Positions 1 to 7,058 of a stretch of DNA of 64,000 bases are shown here, in pieces. Position 1 is the stretch's first letter; the number at the start of each line of letters is the position of its first letter. The position numbers and the translations under genes are program-made. This DNA comes from DUQW01 sp050953805 (lineage in GTDB: Bacteria > Bacillota_I > Bacilli_A > Acholeplasmatales > Acholeplasmataceae): contig JBMNNE010000002.1 of the NCBI GenBank assembly GCA_050953805.1, positions 186,001-250,000 on the forward strand, read 5' to 3'. The notes beneath the pieces are model-generated. The model saw only the letters and a program-made list of their open reading frames with translations, was not told the DNA's origin and searched no databases.

Positions 1-586
1 CTTTAACTGAATTATCTTCTAAGGTTAATTCATTAGCTGCTTTTTCTGCTCCTTGAATAAATCCGCTACCAAATCTAATTACTGCTGGAACTCCAGCTCC
101 ACCCATGTAACCTAAATTTCTAAATCCATCATGAACTGCCGCATAACCTAATAAGAAACCTGATTGTGCCTCATCATAGAAAATAGAAATTGTGTTTTCT
201 GCAATATTAGTTTGACCATCTTTTGAAGGTGTTGCATCCAATAAAATAAATTTAATGTTTGGATACTTAGTTTGTGCTTCAAAAATTGGACCAGCAAATG
301 AGAATCCTGGTGTAACAATTACTTTAGCTCCACTTTCGGCAGCTAAGTCAATTGCCGCCATTCTACCAGCAGCACTGTTTTCAGAAGGTCTTAAATAGTG
401 ATATTTAATCTTATGATCTTTACCATAAGCTTCAACACCTTCCCAGCTTCCTTGGTTAAATGAGTTGTCATTAACTGGACCATGGTCTGTAACTAAAATT
501 ACATCATACTGGCCTTCATCGTCGCCACAACCAACGATAACTAGCCCCAATACTAAAATCAATAGTGTCATTAAAAATTTTTTCAT
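1..586 (-). CDS. BMP-family ABC transporter substrate-binding lipoprotein (5' part, runs off the window)
   Basis: The first 195 codons are read on the minus strand and continue past position 1. The N-terminus is a lipoprotein signal: MKK, a hydrophobic stretch, then VIVGC with the lipid-anchored Cys at residue 20. The mature part begins VILVTDHGPVNDNSFNQGSW and continues with IFYDEAQSGFLLGYAAV, both typical of the Bmp/PnrA/Med family (PF02608). Members bind nucleosides or related ligands outside the membrane for an ABC importer. Two ATGs are adjacent (589 and 586); the second is preferred because AGGAGG lies 5 nt before it. A near-consensus promoter precedes it. The ligand cannot be read from sequence; nucleoside is the commonest in this family and would suit the DNA-degrading locus elsewhere in the window. 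Confidence 0.9.
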   Translation of the reverse strand, partial: MKKFLMTLLILVLGLVIVGCGDDEGQYDVILVTDHGPVNDNSFNQGSWEGVEAYGKDHKIKYHYLRPSENSAAGRMAAIDLAAESGAKVIVTPGFSFAGPIFEAQTKYPNIKFILLDATPSKDGQTNIAENTISIFYDEAQSGFLLGYAAVHDGFRNLGYMGGAGVPAVIRFGSGFIQGAEKAANELTLEDNSVK

Positions 587-651
587 CATATCCTCCTTAT
601 ATTTTTTTGTTAAAAGCTGTATATACAACATTTAACCTGTATGATAGCCTA

Positions 652-680
652 ATAATACCACATAATGAAAGCGGTGTCAA
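652..680 (-). promoter_or_regulatory. Promoter of the BMP lipoprotein gene
   Basis: On the minus strand TTGACA (680-675), a 17-nt spacer and TATTAT (657-652) form a near-perfect vegetative promoter. TGG directly before the -10 gives an extended -10. Confidence 0.85.
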
Positions 681-689
681 GCCTTTTTT

Positions 690-703
690 AAAAAACGCTT
701 ACA
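690..703 (-). promoter_or_regulatory. cre-like site (possible CcpA operator)
   Basis: The minus strand reads TGTAAGCGTTTTTT, matching 13 of 14 positions of the cre consensus TGWAARCGYTWNCW. It lies 9 nt upstream of the -35, a position more often linked to activation than repression in Bacillus. No ccpA gene is seen in this window, so the assignment rests on the motif only. Confidence 0.4.
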
Positions 704-745
704 TTTCTTTATTTATTTATTTTAATTCTAATTTAAAAAGTGAAA

Positions 746-763
746 AAGGACCCTTAGGTCCTT
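746..763 (-). terminator. Rho-independent terminator
   Basis: AAGGACC and GGTCCTT form a 7-bp stem with a 4-nt loop, followed on the minus strand by a short T run. It lies downstream of a separate terminator at 912-938, so it would end a short transcript from the gap or back up the first terminator. Confidence 0.65.
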
Positions 764-779
764 AAAAATCGATTAGGGT

Positions 780-878
780 TTATTTTTCTGTAAAATAATT
801 AAACATTTTATTGTACAACTTTATGAACAAGTTTTTTGTCTGATATTGTCGTAAATTCGTTAATATAAAATTGTTCAT
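780..878 (-). CDS. Possible 32-codon mini-ORF between two terminators
   Basis: An ATG-started frame of 32 codons ends in TAA just before the terminator at 746-763. It has no clear Shine-Dalgarno sequence, its composition is that of AT-rich spacer, and no family is recognised. The start codon lies in one arm of the 822-879 inverted repeat. It could be chance, a small peptide, or part of a short RNA. Confidence 0.12.
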   Translation of the reverse strand: MNNFILTNLRQYQTKNLFIKLYNKMFNYFTEK

Positions 879-911
879 AGTTAATATATTGATACTATAT
901 CTAAATATAGA

Positions 912-938
912 AAAGCCAAATCATAACGACTTGGCTTT
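912..938 (-). terminator. Terminator of the 965-2710 gene
   Basis: AAAGCCAA and TTGGCTTT form an 8-bp stem around an 11-nt loop. On the minus strand it is followed by a pyrimidine-rich stretch, and it starts 27 nt after the stop codon. Confidence 0.7.
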
Positions 939-964
939 CTTTAAAAATTGTATTTTAAATTTTA

Positions 965-2710
965 TTATGGTTGTTGATCTCCGGGTTGTTCAGAACCATC
1001 TGGATCTCCTCCCGGAATATCTGGAATATCTGGGATATCTGGAATATCACCGCCGCCGAAGTCATATCCAGCAAGGAAACTATCTAGATCAGGGATATCA
1101 CCTTCGAATGCAGCCAATAGTTCATCTTTAATTGCCATAATCTCTTCTTCTGGTAAATCAGCAACTTGTTCAATAATATCAGACATATCTTCTTCAGTTA
1201 AGTTTTCTTGTCCAGTAGTCATAATTTGATCATAAATATTTTGAACATTTGGATTTTCAGCTCCAACAGTTTCTAATGCCCCTAAAATATTATCTTTAAC
1301 TTTAGTAATAGTAACAAGGTCTTCAGTTTGAGTTGTTTCAATAATTACTTTAATATAACCTTCTTGAGCTTCAAAGCCTTTCATTTTAACTTTTTCACTT
1401 CCGAAGTTATTTAAGAAATCACCTAAAACTAGCCTATCTCCTTCAATAAAATCGGTAGCCCCAAACATACTTAATAAATCTGCGGTCTCTTGAGCGGTTA
1501 AGTGAATATTGTCACCAATTTGAAGATCGCCCAAGATAAATTGAACGTTACGATCGCTTTTATCTGTACTAATTCCGATTCTCATGGTTGTCACAAATTT
1601 CTTTGCCGGATTATCTTTGCGAGTCAAAGAAATTTTAAGATTGAGATGTAACCCTTCTACTTTTTTCACATCCATCGTTGGAATCGAAATCTTAACTTGA
1701 TATTCATTTTCACCTAAAGTTACTGTCGAATTTAACTCTTGATCACGCAACTCAAATTCAATCAATCTATTAATTTCTTTTTGTGTTAAGTTAACATATA
1801 ATTCCCCATCACCACTCTTAATTGATGAAAGAAGTAAGTTAGTAACTTTAGTTTTTAACAAGTCATCCATTTCTTCGCTACTTTGGAAGGGTTTATCAAC
1901 TACCTCTAAATCTTTATCAGAATAAAGTTTAGTTGTTTTTAATTCGGCTTTAACGGAATTTTCTTCGAATTTAACATCTAACAATTCATTAAAAGTTAAA
2001 ATTTTAACTACAGTAGAAACCGGTGATTGTCCATCATCCATTAGCGCGTTAACTAATTTTATTTTATCAATAGTTAAAATCCAATTTTCACCATCAAATG
2101 TTCCAAATTTAATATCATTTTGTGTCAAAAATGAATCAATTACTTCGCTCAAACTGAATCCAACCTTGTCTAAAACAAAATTAACTAAGCTTTTAGGTAG
2201 AGGCAAGTTTCCAATTCTTACTGATGATAACTCCAACTTCATTTTGCGTGGCTCACCCTTAACATTAAACTCAATTTTAAAATTTAACGAGATACTTGTT
2301 CCAATTTTAATTGGTTCTGTTAAGTCAACTCTCGCTTTAATTTTTAATTGTTTATCTTTAATTTCGGTCCACACTCCAACAATTCCAATTGGCCCCTCTT
2401 TAATAGCGTATTGTTCTTCATCAGGTGCACCAGTTAAGTACCTAGCATTTTGATCTTTTAAAAGATTATAAATGATCGTATTGATTTCATCTTCTGTAAA
2501 TTGAACCGTAAAATCATTATTCTCGGCATCATCTAAAAAATTATCTACCGCTGCTGAAAAAACTTCATCAGTTGAAAACCCTTTTTGTTCTTGGGTACGA
2601 TATGTTTCAACCGGTGGTTTTGCTCCATCAATAAGTGATAATACCAAAAGGATTGGAATTAAAATAATTACTCCAATCATAATCAGGATAATTCTAAAAA
2701 ACCATTTCAT
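965..2710 (-). CDS. Membrane-anchored protein of unknown function with a proline/acidic tail
   Basis: 581 residues; I do not recognise a named family. Residues 5-28 form one strong transmembrane segment, so the rest is probably outside the cell. The body contains several similar modules with a Glu-Ile-Asn motif (FTEDEINTIIYNLL near 70, LTQKEINRLIEFEL near 310), which suggests an internal duplication. This layout is somewhat like the YpmS-type extracytoplasmic proteins of Firmicutes, a weak resemblance only. The C-terminus is low complexity, with three IPD units followed by a Gly/Pro/Asp-rich tail. The start is supported by GAGGAGG 7 nt before the ATG. It follows tsaD by 15 nt and is probably the last gene of the tsa operon. 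Confidence 0.8.
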   Translation of the reverse strand: MKWFFRIILIMIGVIILIPILLVLSLIDGAKPPVETYRTQEQKGFSTDEVFSAAVDNFLDDAENNDFTVQFTEDEINTIIYNLLKDQNARYLTGAPDEEQYAIKEGPIGIVGVWTEIKDKQLKIKARVDLTEPIKIGTSISLNFKIEFNVKGEPRKMKLELSSVRIGNLPLPKSLVNFVLDKVGFSLSEVIDSFLTQNDIKFGTFDGENWILTIDKIKLVNALMDDGQSPVSTVVKILTFNELLDVKFEENSVKAELKTTKLYSDKDLEVVDKPFQSSEEMDDLLKTKVTNLLLSSIKSGDGELYVNLTQKEINRLIEFELRDQELNSTVTLGENEYQVKISIPTMDVKKVEGLHLNLKISLTRKDNPAKKFVTTMRIGISTDKSDRNVQFILGDLQIGDNIHLTAQETADLLSMFGATDFIEGDRLVLGDFLNNFGSEKVKMKGFEAQEGYIKVIIETTQTEDLVTITKVKDNILGALETVGAENPNVQNIYDQIMTTGQENLTEEDMSDIIEQVADLPEEEIMAIKDELLAAFEGDIPDLDSFLAGYDFGGGDIPDIPDIPDIPGGDPDGSEQPGDQQP

Positions 2711-2725
2711 AACTATACCTCCTCG

Positions 2726-3709
2726 TTATGTCGAATATCCACCCAATAAATAATTATCAAGCGGTCCTTCTTTTTTGTTTTTATAATACGCTGCTGCTGC
2801 AATCATTGCAGCATTATCAGTACAATACTCTAATTTGGGAATAATAATTTCTACATTAGTTATTTCTTTAAAAATACGGTTTCGTAACCCTTTATTAGCG
2901 GCAACTCCGCCACCAATAATTAATTGTCTTGCCGGATGTCTTTTTAAAGCTTCACTAGTTTTATTAATTAAAACATCAATAACTGCTTCTTGGAATGAGG
3001 CAGCCACATCATTAATGTCGACTTCAATATTTTTTTGTTTATTGTTGTGGATAAAGTTAATTACCGAACTTTTTAATCCACTAAAACTAAAGTTTAAATC
3101 ATCTGAATCAATGACCGGTCTTGGAAACTGATAGATAGGATTTCCTTTCTGAGCCAATCTATCAATAATTGGTCCTCCTGGATAACTTAATCTTAAAGTT
3201 CTAGCAACTTTATCATAAGCTTCCCCTACTGCATCATCATAAGTTTGACCGATGATTTCAAAATCAAAATGATCTTTAGCATAAATTAATTCGGTGTGTC
3301 CCCCACTAATTAATAAAATAATTGCAGGAAATTTTATTTCATTATCAATTGATGCTGCATAAATATGTCCTTCCAAATGGTTTATTCCAATCAATGGAAT
3401 CTTATTCGCATATGCAAATGCACTGGCGGCATTAATCCCGATTAATAGGGCTCCAATTAGTCCCGGCCCCTCAGTAACCGCGACTAAATCAATCTCTTTA
3501 GGAGTTATTTTCGCTCCTTTTAATGCTTCATCAAATACCGTCGTTAAATATCTAATATGGTTTCGTGAAGCGATTTCTGGGACAACGCCTCCAAAAACTT
3601 TATGAATATCAATTTGTGATAAAACAACATTACTTAAAACTTTTTTACCATCTTTTAATATTGCAACACTAGTTTCATCGCAACTCGTTTCAACGGCTAA
3701 TATTATCAT
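2726..3709 (-). CDS. tsaD: tRNA N6-adenosine threonylcarbamoyltransferase TsaD
   Basis: TsaD transfers the threonylcarbamoyl group from TC-AMP to A37 of ANN-decoding tRNAs, working with TsaB and TsaE in the cytoplasm. The 327 residues start MIILAVETSCDETS, the family's opening phosphate-binding motif. NHLEGHIYA carries the two metal-binding His, and SGGHTEL, VGEAYDKVA and GGGVAANKGLR are further ASKHA-fold motifs. Length is normal for the family. The start overlaps the rimI stop by 4 nt (ATGA), so translation is coupled. With tsaB, tsaE and rimI next to it, the local t6A set is complete apart from TsaC, which is not in this window. Confidence 0.97.
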   Translation of the reverse strand: MIILAVETSCDETSVAILKDGKKVLSNVVLSQIDIHKVFGGVVPEIASRNHIRYLTTVFDEALKGAKITPKEIDLVAVTEGPGLIGALLIGINAASAFAYANKIPLIGINHLEGHIYAASIDNEIKFPAIILLISGGHTELIYAKDHFDFEIIGQTYDDAVGEAYDKVARTLRLSYPGGPIIDRLAQKGNPIYQFPRPVIDSDDLNFSFSGLKSSVINFIHNNKQKNIEVDINDVAASFQEAVIDVLINKTSEALKRHPARQLIIGGGVAANKGLRNRIFKEITNVEIIIPKLEYCTDNAAMIAAAAYYKNKKEGPLDNYLLGGYST

Positions 3710-4143
3710 ATAGTTTTATCCTCCCATACATAAATAATAGCATCTTCTTGATTATCGGTATAATATCTAATTCTAACACTAACATTAACGAATCCTGATT
3801 TTTCATAGATCTTTTGTGCTACTACATTTGAAGCTCTTGTTTCTAATGTAACTTTTTTGATTTTTTCTTTTCTTAATTCATTTAATGAAAAATCTAATAA
3901 GTTTTGCCCAATCTTTTTACCCCTATATTCATTTTTAACTGTGAAAAAATATACTTCTCCCTCATCATCAATTACTTGATATAATACATAACCAATAATC
4001 TCTTCCTCATCACATGCCACATAAATTCGATAATTTTTACTACTCATTTGATAAGAAATATTAGGATATTCATCAGGAAACGATTCTTTTTGTAATTGGA
4101 TAATTGTTTCAATGTCACTTTCTATTGCTCGTCTGTATTTCAT
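3706..4143 (-). CDS. rimI: GNAT acetyltransferase, RimI-like
   Basis: 145 residues with the GNAT fold. The acetyl-CoA pyrophosphate loop is NEYRGKKIGQNLLD near residue 75, preceded by the beta-4 strand VYFFTVKNEYRG and followed by the NVVAQKIYEKSGF motif. RimI acetylates the N-terminal alanine of ribosomal protein S18 in E. coli. In Firmicutes the gene regularly sits between tsaB and tsaD, as here, with 4-nt overlaps on both sides. The true substrate in this organism is not shown by sequence. Confidence 0.88.
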   Translation of the reverse strand: MKYRRAIESDIETIIQLQKESFPDEYPNISYQMSSKNYRIYVACDEEEIIGYVLYQVIDDEGEVYFFTVKNEYRGKKIGQNLLDFSLNELRKEKIKKVTLETRASNVVAQKIYEKSGFVNVSVRIRYYTDNQEDAIIYVWEDKTI

Positions 4144-4721
4144 AATTTCATTTCCGCTTCTGTCTTTCTTAAATAGTTTGGTACATACTTATGAATATCT
4201 TTTATTTTTGTTTTTTTCTTTAATATTTTAGACACATCAATTTGATAATTGTCTTCATTAATCATAACTACTTGATACTGATTGTAGTTATCTAATTTTA
4301 AAATATCTTCATGTAACATCAAACTATCTTCTTTAATAGTTTTTATTCCTTCATAAATCCCAACAAAGTATTGAGTTCTTCTGGCATCAATCATCCCCAA
4401 TACTTTTCCGTTAAATCCACTAGTTAGAAAATAAATGCTACTAACTTGAAATAGTGGAATATTTAATGTATATGCTAGCATCTTGCTAACCATACCGGCA
4501 ACTCTTAATCCGGTATATGATCCAGGACCAGAACCAACTACAATTTCTTTGATTTCTTTAATTGATATATTATTTTTCTTTAATAAATTATCAATCGCAT
4601 CAACCATATATTTGGCATGGTCTCTTTTGGCAACTCTTGTATAAAAGTCAACTAACTGATCGTCTTTGGTAAGACCAATCCACATTAACTTAGTGGAACT
4701 ATCTAAAACTAATCTAAACAC
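4140..4721 (-). CDS. tsaB: tRNA threonylcarbamoyladenosine protein TsaB
   Basis: TsaB is the catalytically inactive ASKHA paralogue of TsaD and scaffolds the TsaB-TsaD-TsaE complex. The 193 residues show the typical opening LVLDSSTKLMWIGL, the HAKYMVDAIDNLL helix and VVGSGPGSYTGLRVAGM near residue 60, which is diagnostic. The C-terminal part is short and divergent, which is common for TsaB. It starts at a GTG, with AGAGGT just upstream, and overlaps the end of tsaE by 13 nt. It ends in TGA overlapping the rimI ATG, which also shows that TGA is a stop in this organism. Confidence 0.93.
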   Translation of the reverse strand: MFRLVLDSSTKLMWIGLTKDDQLVDFYTRVAKRDHAKYMVDAIDNLLKKNNISIKEIKEIVVGSGPGSYTGLRVAGMVSKMLAYTLNIPLFQVSSIYFLTSGFNGKVLGMIDARRTQYFVGIYEGIKTIKEDSLMLHEDILKLDNYNQYQVVMINEDNYQIDVSKILKKKTKIKDIHKYVPNYLRKTEAEMKL

Positions 4722-5155
4722 TTTAATACCTCTTTATCCGTAATGCCATTAGGAATAAATTCAAATTGTCTTTGATTATCACCAATTTTATTGATTTTGA
4801 TTAATAGATGTTTTTTAGGTAACAACTCTTTAACTTGAAACGGCCATTCAATTACGACAACGCCGTCATCTAAATATTCTTCTAAATCAAAATCAACACC
4901 TAAACTATCTAATCGGTATAAATCTAAGTGATATAAATCAAATTTTAATCCTGGATAATGTTTCATAATTGTATAACTTGGGCTATTAACTATTTTTTCA
5001 ATTCCTAATCCTTTAGCTAATCCTTGAGTAAATGTCGTTTTTCCAGCGGCCAAGTCACCGTCTAATAAAATTACCATTGGTTGTTTAATCACTTTCCCAA
5101 TTTGAATACCTAACTCTATTGTTTCTTGGGCATTATTCGTTATTACTTGTTTCAT
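4709..5155 (-). CDS. tsaE: tRNA threonylcarbamoyladenosine ATPase TsaE
   Basis: TsaE is the small P-loop ATPase that resets the TsaBD complex during t6A synthesis. The 148 residues contain the Walker A motif GDLAAGKTTFTQGLAKGLG near residue 34, the switch-like NSPSYTIMKHYPG, and the conserved YHLDLYRL and VVVIEWP motifs. It overlaps the end of pgi by 4 nt and the start of tsaB by 13 nt, so the whole pgi-tsaE-tsaB-rimI-tsaD stretch appears to be one coupled operon. Confidence 0.95.
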   Translation of the reverse strand: MKQVITNNAQETIELGIQIGKVIKQPMVILLDGDLAAGKTTFTQGLAKGLGIEKIVNSPSYTIMKHYPGLKFDLYHLDLYRLDSLGVDFDLEEYLDDGVVVIEWPFQVKELLPKKHLLIKINKIGDNQRQFEFIPNGITDKEVLKCLD

Positions 5156-6432
5156 TTTTGTGGTTTTCCTAATAATCGGAACATATTTTGTTTATATTTT
5201 TCAACTCCTGGTTGATTAAAAGGATTAACTTCTAATAAATATGCTGACATTGCACACGCTTTTTCAAAGAAATAAACTAAATATCCAAAACTATATTCTG
5301 ATAACTCTGGAATTTCAAGTTCCATAATAGGAACACCGCCATCATAGTGAGCTTCAATTGTTCCTTTTTGGGCTTGCTTATTAACATAACTTAATTTAGC
5401 TCCGGCTAAATAGTTTAAATTATCACTATCATTTTCAAAATATGGAATCTTAATATCTTTACTAACTTTATCAACCGATAACACTGTTTCCATTAAAAAC
5501 CTTGGTCCATCTTGGAAATATTGTCCCATCGAATGTAAATCTGTTGTTAAGTTTAGACTAGCAGGAAATAATCCTTGCCCATCTTTTCCTTCAGACTCTC
5601 CAAATAATTGTTTCCACCACTCAGCTAAATAAAATAATTCATATTCGTAAAAAGCTAAAGCTTCAACTTTAAATCCTTCTTTATATAATAAATATCTCGT
5701 TAAAGCATACTCGTACGCCTCATTAGTTTCAAGGTTGCTGTTGTGGTACTTAACCATAGCGTGTTCAGCACCCTTAACCATTTCTTTAATGTTATAACCA
5801 GCTGCCGCTAATGGAATTAAACCAACAGCACTTAAGACGCTAAAGCGTCCACCAACATCAGCTGGAATAACAAATCTTTCATATCCCTCTTCAATTGACA
5901 AATTAAACAATGCTCCTTTTTTTGGATCAGTAGTAACAACAATTCGCTCTTTGGCTTCTTTACCATATTTTTTATAGATTAATTCTTTTAAAATCCTAAA
6001 AGCAATCGCTGATTCGGTTGTAGTTCCTGATTTAGAAATAACATTAATTGAAAAATCTTTATTTTCCAAATAACTAACTAACCGATTTAAATAACCAGAT
6101 GACATTTGATGTCCCGCAAAAATTATTTCAATTTGACTTTCGTGTTTATTAACTAAATAATCTAAGGCTGCTTGAGCCCCTAAAAAAGATCCCCCAATTC
6201 CAATCACAACTAATACATCGCTTTGATTGGCAATTTTTTTAGCTGTTTCTTGAATTCGATCAATTTCACTTTGAATATCAGTCGGTAGAGTTAGCCATCC
6301 TAAAAAATCATTACCTAATCCCGTTTTATTGTGAATCATTTCATGAACTTCATTAACTCGAGATTGGTGTTCTTTTAGTTCCCCTTTGATGAATTTCTTC
6401 GCTAAATCTGTTTTTAACTTCAAGTATGACAT
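5152..6432 (-). CDS. pgi: Glucose-6-phosphate isomerase
   Basis: Interconverts glucose-6-phosphate and fructose-6-phosphate in glycolysis. The protein shows VIGIGGSFLGAQAALDY, ISKSGTTTESAIAF (sugar-phosphate binding), DVGGRFSVLSAVGL and the C-terminal NPFNQPGVEKYK motif of bacterial PGI. A start 14 codons further upstream is open, but the -10 box TATAAT (6466-6471) lies inside that extension, so the transcript would begin downstream of it. The ATG at 6432 follows a GGGGG ribosome site by 8 nt and gives 426 residues, close to the roughly 450 of Gram-positive PGI. Its placement at the head of the t6A operon ties a glycolytic gene to tRNA modification. Confidence 0.95.
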   Translation of the reverse strand: MSYLKLKTDLAKKFIKGELKEHQSRVNEVHEMIHNKTGLGNDFLGWLTLPTDIQSEIDRIQETAKKIANQSDVLVVIGIGGSFLGAQAALDYLVNKHESQIEIIFAGHQMSSGYLNRLVSYLENKDFSINVISKSGTTTESAIAFRILKELIYKKYGKEAKERIVVTTDPKKGALFNLSIEEGYERFVIPADVGGRFSVLSAVGLIPLAAAGYNIKEMVKGAEHAMVKYHNSNLETNEAYEYALTRYLLYKEGFKVEALAFYEYELFYLAEWWKQLFGESEGKDGQGLFPASLNLTTDLHSMGQYFQDGPRFLMETVLSVDKVSKDIKIPYFENDSDNLNYLAGAKLSYVNKQAQKGTIEAHYDGGVPIMELEIPELSEYSFGYLVYFFEKACAMSAYLLEVNPFNQPGVEKYKQNMFRLLGKPQK

Positions 6433-6465
6433 TAAAATAGCCCCCATTTCTAAAATTACATATAT

Positions 6466-6471
6466 ATTATA
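6466..6471 (-). promoter_or_regulatory. -10 box of the pgi-tsa operon
   Basis: TATAAT on the minus strand, 33 nt before the pgi ATG. The -35 is weak. Its position decides the pgi start codon. Confidence 0.6.
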
Positions 6472-6495
6472 CAATAATCGATTATAAATTATAAA

Positions 6496-6526
6496 GGCTT
6501 GTTTTTAATTAATTAAAAATCAAGCC
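6496..6526 (-). terminator. Terminator after nfu
   Basis: GGCTTG and CAAGCC flank an AT-rich palindrome (TTTTTAATT/AATTAAAAA), giving a long hairpin after the nfu stop. The T tail is short and broken, so termination strength is uncertain. Confidence 0.5.
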
Positions 6527-6560
6527 CCTTAAATCTATCATTTATCTTTAATTACATTAT

Positions 6561-6782
6561 TTAAACTGCTACTACCGCAATAACCCCTGGTACTTTTTCA
6601 ACTAAAATTCTTTCAATCCCGTCATATAAAGTCGTATCAATTAGAGCACAACCAACACATGCTCCTAACATTCTAACATAAACGATACCATCTTCAACTT
6701 TAACAAGTTCAATGTCGCCACCATCTCTATTCAGATACGGTCTTAGTTGGTCTAATATCTTTCTTACTTCGCTTTCCATCAT
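6561..6782 (-). CDS. nfu: NifU-like Fe-S scaffold/carrier (Nfu domain)
   Basis: 73 residues consisting only of the NifU C-terminal domain. It opens VRKILDQLRPYLNRDGGDIE and carries the cluster-binding CVGC near residue 42. Such proteins, for example Bacillus YutI, carry [Fe-S] clusters to client proteins. Two ATGs stand together at 6782 and 6779, preceded by GGAG. The gene starts 56 nt inside the 3' end of yutD in another frame, an unusually long overlap. The cluster-rich Rnf complex in the same window is a plausible client; that link is inference. Confidence 0.92.
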   Translation of the reverse strand: MMESEVRKILDQLRPYLNRDGGDIELVKVEDGIVYVRMLGACVGCALIDTTLYDGIERILVEKVPGVIAVVAV

Positions 6783-7056
6783 TCGTCTCTCCTTTAATTC
6801 TTTTTAATATAAAATATGGTGTGTTATAGTTACAAGAATCATTTAAATAATCTGGAATTAACCGATAGCTAGTTTTTCCCTTTTCATTATCGCCAAACCC
6901 CTTTAATCTTAATACACCAGATGAAACATCACCAACAATATAGTCATATTGTTTGAATGTGACATCAACATATCTCGCATTAAAACTTTGAGCATCAAAT
7001 GCATCGCGATAATTTTTAATTAAATCAAATTTCCCGTGTTCAGTTTCTATAATCAT
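6727..7056 (-). CDS. yutD: YutD family protein
   Basis: 109 residues matching the YutD/DUF1027 family of Firmicutes: MIIETEHGKFDLIKNYRDAF, NARYVDVTFKQYDYIVGD, VLRLKGF and a C-terminal NTPYFILKRI motif. Its biochemical role is not established. A GTG three codons upstream leaves only 1 nt after AGGAGG, so the ATG at 7056, 10 nt after it, is preferred. In Bacillus, yutD and the nfu-type gene yutI also lie in the same neighbourhood. The tail runs 56 nt into nfu. Confidence 0.88.
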   Translation of the reverse strand: MIIETEHGKFDLIKNYRDAFDAQSFNARYVDVTFKQYDYIVGDVSSGVLRLKGFGDNEKGKTSYRLIPDYLNDSCNYNTPYFILKRIKGETNDGKRSKKDIRPTKTVSE

Positions 7057-7058
7057 AG

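Larger units (their letters stand above)
587..964. other. 378-bp intergenic region
   Basis: No normal-sized gene is supported. On the minus strand it holds, in order, the terminator of the 965-2710 gene, a possible 32-codon mini-ORF, a second terminator hairpin, a cre-like site and the promoter of the BMP lipoprotein gene. Between the two terminators, TATGAACAA (822-830) and TTGTTCATA (871-879) form a 9-bp inverted repeat around a 40-nt loop. Confidence 0.6.

Noticed and set aside
6433..6474. Longer N-terminus for glucose-6-phosphate isomerase
   Set aside because: The extension contains the -10 box of its own promoter, and a ribosome site lies before the shorter start.
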